This document shows, in pieces, positions 60,656 through 64,000 of a stretch of 64,000 nucleotides of DNA. A program made the translations under genes and the position numbers. The notes under the pieces were generated by a model. That model did not search any database. It saw nothing but the letters and a program-made list of their open reading frames with translations, and was not told where the DNA came from. Every line of letters starts with the position of its first letter. Position 1 is the first letter of the stretch. Origin of the DNA: Anthropogastromicrobium sp963626545 (GTDB lineage Bacteria; Bacillota; Clostridia; Lachnospirales; Lachnospiraceae); contig CAVFYJ010000003.1 in the NCBI GenBank assembly GCA_963626545.1, forward strand, positions 15,661-79,660. The letters run 5' to 3'.

Positions 60656-60961
60656 ATGGTAAAGCATGTAATTTTATGGACATTAAAGAGTGAATATTCA
60701 AAAGAAGAAAAAGAGGCAATCAAGGCAGAGATCAAGTCTGGTCTTGAGGGATTAGCAGGACAGATTCCGGGATTGGTTGAAATTCATGTTCATACAAATG
60801 GATTAGAGAGTTCCAATGCCGATCTGATGTTAGATTCTACCTTTACTGATGCAGAATCCTTAAAGGGTTATTCTGTACATCCAGCTCACGTTGCCGTTGC
60901 AAATGGAAGGGTAAGACCGCACACTGCAATCCGTTCTTGCCTGGATTATACCGTTGAGTAA
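60656..60961 (+). CDS. Dabb-family (stress-responsive A/B barrel) protein
   Basis: This 101-residue protein folds as a dimeric alpha-beta barrel. The start VKHVILWTLK, the central IPGLVEIHVHTNG and the late GYSVHPAHVAVAN are typical of Dabb proteins. Most bacterial members have no known function. AGGAG lies ten bases before the ATG. It follows the GH43 gene by 88 bases in the same direction and is closed by a terminator, so the two may share a transcript. Confidence 0.93.
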   Translation: MVKHVILWTLKSEYSKEEKEAIKAEIKSGLEGLAGQIPGLVEIHVHTNGLESSNADLMLDSTFTDAESLKGYSVHPAHVAVANGRVRPHTAIRSCLDYTVE

Positions 60962-61029
60962 CGAAAGCAAGAAATAAAATAAGAAAAGCAAACAGGAAAA
61001 TAAAGCAAGAAAACAAATAATAAACCCAA

Positions 61030-61076
61030 AAAGAAGACCCGGAGGCAAACTGACATGTTGCTTTCGGGTCTTTCTT
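61030..61076. terminator. bidirectional terminator between Dabb and flavodoxin genes
   Basis: AAGACCCG (61034-61041) pairs with CGGGTCTT (61065-61072), with an inner GCAA/TTGC stem. It is flanked by an A-run and a T-rich tail and serves two convergent genes. Confidence 0.88.
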
Positions 61077-61092
61077 AATGTCTATTTTTTAA

Positions 61093-61515
61093 TTATGCAA
61101 GAGCCTTTCCAAGTTCCTCGCAAGCTGCCTGAGCGTCATCGTCTGGTGCATCGTTGCAGATTACGAAATCGTGGGCTATTACAGCACCGTCATTGCGGCA
61201 GGTCTCGTCCCAGTTGCGCATCCACTCGCCATCTCCCCATCCGTAAGAACCGAACAGGGCGATCTTCTTGCCGGACAGCTTTGCCTCACAAGCGGTAAAC
61301 ATCGGCTCGAACTCATCTTCCTCAAGCTGCTCAGCACCCATAGAAGGGCATCCGAATGCGATTGCATCAAACTCATCCATCTTGTCAGCGTCAAATTCAG
61401 CAGCGGTGAAAGTAGTTACGTCAGCGCCAGCGTTTGTAGCTCCCTCTGCAACCTTCTCTGCCATCTGCTCTGTATTTCCTGTTCCACTCCAGTAAACAAC
61501 AGCTACCTTGCTCAT
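61093..61515 (-). CDS. flavodoxin
   Basis: This 140-residue FMN electron carrier is of the short-chain type. The phosphate-binding loop is WSGTGNTEQMA (about residues 9-19). The isoalloxazine loops are GCPSMGAEQLEEDEFEP and FGSYGWGDGEWMRNW, both conserved in clostridial flavodoxins. The start at 61515 is seven bases after AAAGGAG; an ATG at 61521 is too close. It follows the DUF3793 gene by 48 bases in the same transcript. Flavodoxins commonly replace ferredoxin when iron is scarce, which fits the operator-like sites upstream at 62268-62309. Confidence 0.96.
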   Translation of the reverse strand: MSKVAVVYWSGTGNTEQMAEKVAEGATNAGADVTTFTAAEFDADKMDEFDAIAFGCPSMGAEQLEEDEFEPMFTACEAKLSGKKIALFGSYGWGDGEWMRNWDETCRNDGAVIAHDFVICNDAPDDDAQAACEELGKALA

Positions 61516-61563
61516 AATCATTCTCCTTTAAAATAAAATTTATTTGTCAGATCAGTCAGGCGA

Positions 61564-62112
61564 TTATGCGCTGACTGTCAACTGGCGAAGATCCTTTCCC
61601 TGTTCCCACATTCTGCGATAAATCTGCTTGCATTTGCCAAAGCGCTTGAAAGTTGCAATCGCATTTTCTGGATCGCTGTATACCTTCCAGTCACCGCAGC
61701 ATAAGCAGTTGTGACCATGATTTACAATGAAACCTTTCACGTCTGCAAGCGGGTATCCAAGGAAAATTCCGATTTCATGAGGAAACGTGCCTGACTGCAT
61801 TAAATGTTGTCTGAGAACAAGGAGGGCGTCGATCGCATTCAGGCTGGTATAGCCGAAGGAGGAAAGAAACTCACCGACAGCCGGGTCAGACAAGTCATTT
61901 TGCAGGCGGCTCATACGAACCACATAGATCAGAGCCGTGTGCTCGTGAAGGCACAGGCAAAAACACAAAACACCCTTGTCACGCAGTTCGTGGTTCCAGC
62001 GGCGTACCGCATCAAACAATTCATTTTGCTTATCGAAGCTGACACGGAAAAGGTTCGCCGTTTTGATTGACGCCAGCGTCGGCGCACAATGCTCAATCAG
62101 ATAATGATCCAT
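61564..62112 (-). CDS. DUF3793-family protein
   Basis: This 182-residue protein matches the clostridial DUF3793 family (LRDKGVLCFCLCLHEHTALIYV, then EIGIFLGYPLADVKGFI and CLCCGDWKVY). It has eight cysteines and histidine-rich spots but no known fold or activity. It is encoded directly upstream of flavodoxin, a pairing I recall as common in Clostridia, which suggests a role in iron limitation or redox metabolism. The start follows GGGAGAC. A consensus promoter lies 175 bases upstream, overlapped by two palindromes. Confidence 0.9.
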   Translation of the reverse strand: MDHYLIEHCAPTLASIKTANLFRVSFDKQNELFDAVRRWNHELRDKGVLCFCLCLHEHTALIYVVRMSRLQNDLSDPAVGEFLSSFGYTSLNAIDALLVLRQHLMQSGTFPHEIGIFLGYPLADVKGFIVNHGHNCLCCGDWKVYSDPENAIATFKRFGKCKQIYRRMWEQGKDLRQLTVSA

Positions 62113-62234
62113 AACAGTCTCCCGATAAAATCGAATCCATATAAAATGGTACAGTAAAAAATAAAAATTTATACATTACTTGCTAACACACTTTATTATT
62201 ACTTTCGTATCGGATACCAATACTATTTACCATA

Positions 62235-62263
62235 TTGAATAAAATGAATTAGCTATGTATAAT
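62235..62263 (+). promoter_or_regulatory. plus-strand promoter candidate, distal to eno
   Basis: TTGAAT (62235-62240), 17 bases and TATAAT (62258-62263). If used for eno, the leader would be about 330 bases. It faces the minus-strand promoter at 62293 and shares the palindrome at 62268 with it. Confidence 0.55.
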
Positions 62264-62267
62264 AGTG

Positions 62268-62309
62268 GTTAGAAATACCTAACACAAATGAGATTATACT
62301 ATCTCATTT
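62268..62309. promoter_or_regulatory. two palindromes, candidate metal-regulator operators
   Basis: GTTAG-AAATAC-CTAAC (62268-62283) resembles DtxR/IdeR-type boxes with TTAGG half sites on the minus strand. AAATGAGAT-TATACT-ATCTCATTT (62286-62309) is perfect with nine-base arms and spans the -10 element of the minus-strand promoter. Confidence 0.6.
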
Positions 62310-62321
62310 CCAATCTGTCAA
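62293..62321 (-). promoter_or_regulatory. consensus promoter of the DUF3793-flavodoxin operon
   Basis: On the minus strand TTGACA (62321-62316), a 17-base spacer and TATAAT (62298-62293) form an ideal sigma-A promoter. Start near 62286. It is fully overlapped by a palindrome, so repression is likely. The remainder of 62113-62597 holds eno leader sequence and no gene. Confidence 0.85.
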
Positions 62322-62420
62322 GAGAAAGATGAGCAAGATGGATAAAATAATTTATTCTTGGGTAGACTAGGTTACAGTTCACGGCGTTCATGAACAAATT
62401 TTTCAATAAAGAGAAAACAC

Positions 62421-62447
62421 TTGCATTTTAAATGACATTAGTATAAA
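62421..62447 (+). promoter_or_regulatory. proximal promoter candidate of eno
   Basis: TTGCAT (62421-62426) and TATAAA (62442-62447) with a 15-base spacer, or CTTGCA with 16. This is a weaker match than the distal candidate but nearer to the gene. Confidence 0.45.
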
Positions 62448-62526
62448 CTAACTAATAGTTGCAAAGGCTAACAAGAAAACGCCTGAATACAACTTCAAAC
62501 TTCACGTAAAATAACCATTGGCTCCT

Positions 62527-62569
62527 CACTGCTGAAACGGGAGACTGCTGCTCCCGTTGGAGACCAGTG
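62527..62569 (+). other. two-tier hairpin in the eno leader
   Basis: AACGGGAG (62536-62543) pairs perfectly with CTCCCGTT (62551-62558), and outer CACTG (62527-62531) with CAGTG (62565-62569). It lies about 30 bases before the start codon. No T-run follows, so it is probably a stability or translation element. Confidence 0.65.
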
Positions 62570-62597
62570 GAAAGAAAAAGAAAGGTTTGGTATTATC

Positions 62598-63896
62598 ATG
62601 GATTATTTAGAGATTGAAAAGGTTGTAGGAAGAGAAATTCTGGATTCCAGAGGAAACCCAACCGTAGAGGCAGAGGTTACTCTGGTAGATGGAACCGTAG
62701 CAAGAGGAACTGCACCGAGCGGCGCTTCTACAGGTGAGTTCGAGGCACTTGAGCTTCGCGACGGCGACAAGAGCCGTTATCTTGGAAAGGGCGTTACAAA
62801 GGCAGTTGAGAATATCAATACAATTATTAACGATACCATCACTGGTATGGACGCTTCCGATATTTATGCAATTGATAAGGCAATGATCGAGGCAGACGGA
62901 ACAAAGGATAAGTCCAAGCTTGGTGCAAACGCAATCCTGGCTGTATCCATCGCTACCTGCCGTGCGGCAGCAGCTTCTCTGGATATTCCGCTGTATCGTT
63001 TCTTAGGTGGTGTTTCCGGAAACCGTCTTCCAGTTCCGATGATGAACATCATCAACGGTGGATGCCATGCACTTTCCTCTGGTTTGGATGTACAGGAATT
63101 CATGATCATGCCAGTTGGCGCACCGTCCTTCAAGGAGTGCTTAAGATGGTGTGCTGAGGTATTCCATGCACTGGCTTCCATCTTAAAGTCTAGAGGCCTG
63201 GCTACTTCCGTAGGTGATGAGGGTGGTTTTGCACCAGCATTAAAGTCTGACGAGGAGGCAATCGAGACCATTCTTGAGGCTGTAAAGAAGGCAGGCTATG
63301 AGCCAGGTAAGGACTTCAGAATCGCTATGGATGCTGCATCTTCTGAGTGGAAGAGCGAGAAAGGCAAGGGTTACTACAAGCTTCCAAAGGCTGGTACCGA
63401 GTACACTGCTGAGCAGTTAATCGAGCATTGGGCTGCACTGTGCGAGAAGTACCCGATCATCTCCATCGAGGATGGTCTGGATGAGGAAGACTGGGAAGGT
63501 TGGCAGAAGCTTACCAAGAGACTGGGCGACAAGGTTCAGTTAGTTGGTGATGACCTGTTCGTTACCAACACCGAGAGACTTTCCAAGGGTATTGAGCTGG
63601 GCGCAGGAAATGCAATCCTGATCAAGTTAAACCAGATCGGTTCCGTATCTGAGACTCTTGAGGCAATCAAGATGGCTCACAAGGCAGGCTACACCGCAAT
63701 TTCCTCCCATCGTTCCGGTGAGACTGCTGATACCACCATCGCTGATCTTGCAGTAGCATTAAATACCTGCCAGATCAAGACTGGTGCTCCGTCCAGATCT
63801 GAGCGTGTTGCAAAGTACAATCAGCTTCTTCGTATCGAAGAGCAGCTTGGCGCAAGCGCTGTATATCCGGGCATCAAGGCATTCAACGTAAAGTAA
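62598..63896 (+). CDS. eno: enolase
   Basis: This 432-residue glycolytic enzyme interconverts 2-phosphoglycerate and phosphoenolpyruvate with magnesium. Landmarks are SGASTGEFEALELRDGD (substrate loop), the catalytic His in GGCHALSSGLDVQEF together with the Glu pair QEF, the metal ligands in IISIEDGLDEEDW and LVGDDLFVTN, the catalytic Lys in ILIKLNQIGSV, and SHRSGETADT. The GGCHALSSGLD loop differs from GGEHADNNVD of E. coli and is one residue longer, which I believe is normal in Lachnospiraceae. The start follows AAAGG. It is a single gene with its own terminator and codon use typical of high expression. Confidence 0.98.
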   Translation: MDYLEIEKVVGREILDSRGNPTVEAEVTLVDGTVARGTAPSGASTGEFEALELRDGDKSRYLGKGVTKAVENINTIINDTITGMDASDIYAIDKAMIEADGTKDKSKLGANAILAVSIATCRAAAASLDIPLYRFLGGVSGNRLPVPMMNIINGGCHALSSGLDVQEFMIMPVGAPSFKECLRWCAEVFHALASILKSRGLATSVGDEGGFAPALKSDEEAIETILEAVKKAGYEPGKDFRIAMDAASSEWKSEKGKGYYKLPKAGTEYTAEQLIEHWAALCEKYPIISIEDGLDEEDWEGWQKLTKRLGDKVQLVGDDLFVTNTERLSKGIELGAGNAILIKLNQIGSVSETLEAIKMAHKAGYTAISSHRSGETADTTIADLAVALNTCQIKTGAPSRSERVAKYNQLLRIEEQLGASAVYPGIKAFNVK

Positions 63897-63935
63897 TGCA
63901 TGAATAATTGATTATAATTGGCTATTTAGGAATCT

Positions 63936-63990
63936 GGCGCTTTCATCTCGGCCATTCAATGACCGAGATGAAAGCGCCGCTTGCTTTTTT
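63936..63990 (+). terminator. terminator of eno
   Basis: GGCGCTTTCATCTCGG (63936-63951) pairs perfectly over 16 bases with CCGAGATGAAAGCGCC (63963-63978), followed by GCTTGC and six T. Confidence 0.95.
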
Positions 63991-64000
63991 CAAAGACTAG

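Noticed and set aside
63050..63095. Unusual enolase active-site loop GGCHALSSGLD
   Set aside because: The catalytic His and the QEF pair are kept, and this loop form seems usual for Lachnospiraceae enolases.

Overview
The window looks like a chromosomal segment of a Gram-positive, anaerobic gut bacterium of the class Clostridia, most likely family Lachnospiraceae. The pointers are a moderate GC content, AGGAGG-type ribosome binding sites, sigma-A promoters, a DUF3793 protein beside a short-chain flavodoxin, a TraX-family membrane protein, several BcrA-like ABC cassettes, a CUT1 sugar importer whose ATPase lies elsewhere (MsmX type), and a Lachnospiraceae-type enolase. No species is claimed. 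There is no phage, insertion sequence or CRISPR array. A run of ten N at 56658-56667 is an assembly gap inside one gene.

Layout. 0-4 kb: the end of a membrane protein gene and an ABC-2 transporter pair with a strongly degenerate ATPase, converging on a cysteine desulfurase gene. 4-12.3 kb: housekeeping genes (asnS, an SbcD/SbcC-like pair, an ABC-F ATPase, a TraX-like protein, apt, a GNAT acetyltransferase). 12.4-17.9 kb: an AraC-type regulator divergent from a CUT1 sugar transporter (two permeases and a binding protein). 17.9-24.1 kb: a lipoprotein gene, a two-component system and a permease-permease-ATPase cassette. 24.1-26.6 kb: a SpoIID/peptidoglycan-binding protein and a beta-propeller lactonase. 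26.7-31.4 kb: a Xre-cupin regulator followed by potABCD for polyamine uptake. 31.7 kb: a small 2[4Fe-4S] ferredoxin. 32-38.6 kb: a MerR-like protein, a heterodimeric ABC exporter and a BlaI/M56 sensor pair. 38.7-42.9 kb: an AT-rich cassette of a small exported protein, a lipoprotein, two permeases and an ATPase, paralogous to the 17.9-24.1 kb cassette. 43-45.2 kb: an orphan oligopeptide-binding protein behind a leader terminator. 45.4-52.3 kb: tRNA-Gln, a thioesterase, CvfB, a CPBP protease, a Xre regulator, a YitT protein, MsmX and a CdaR-like regulator. 52.4-61 kb: a C-terminal processing protease, a polysaccharide deacetylase-like protein, an M24 peptidase, a pseudouridine synthase, an EamA transporter, a GH43 enzyme and a Dabb protein. 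61-64 kb: flavodoxin and DUF3793 genes, divergent from enolase.

How the parts may work together. The CUT1 permeases and binding protein have no ATPase of their own, so MsmX at 49.9 kb is the natural energiser, and the GH43 enzyme at 59.2 kb could process imported plant oligosaccharides. The Xre-cupin protein probably regulates potABCD. The BlaI/M56 pair probably controls the exporter beside it. The 38.7-42.9 kb cassette has the layout of a secreted-peptide and self-protection locus and is the best candidate for an undescribed system. Its closest parallel in the window is the two-component-controlled cassette at 17.9-24.1 kb.

Non-coding features stand out. There are several families of short dispersed repeats, a recurring hairpin-plus-RBS leader before three unrelated genes, two leader terminators that suggest attenuation, and operator-like palindromes overlapping near-consensus promoters. 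All functional assignments rest on reading motifs and gene order, without database searches.
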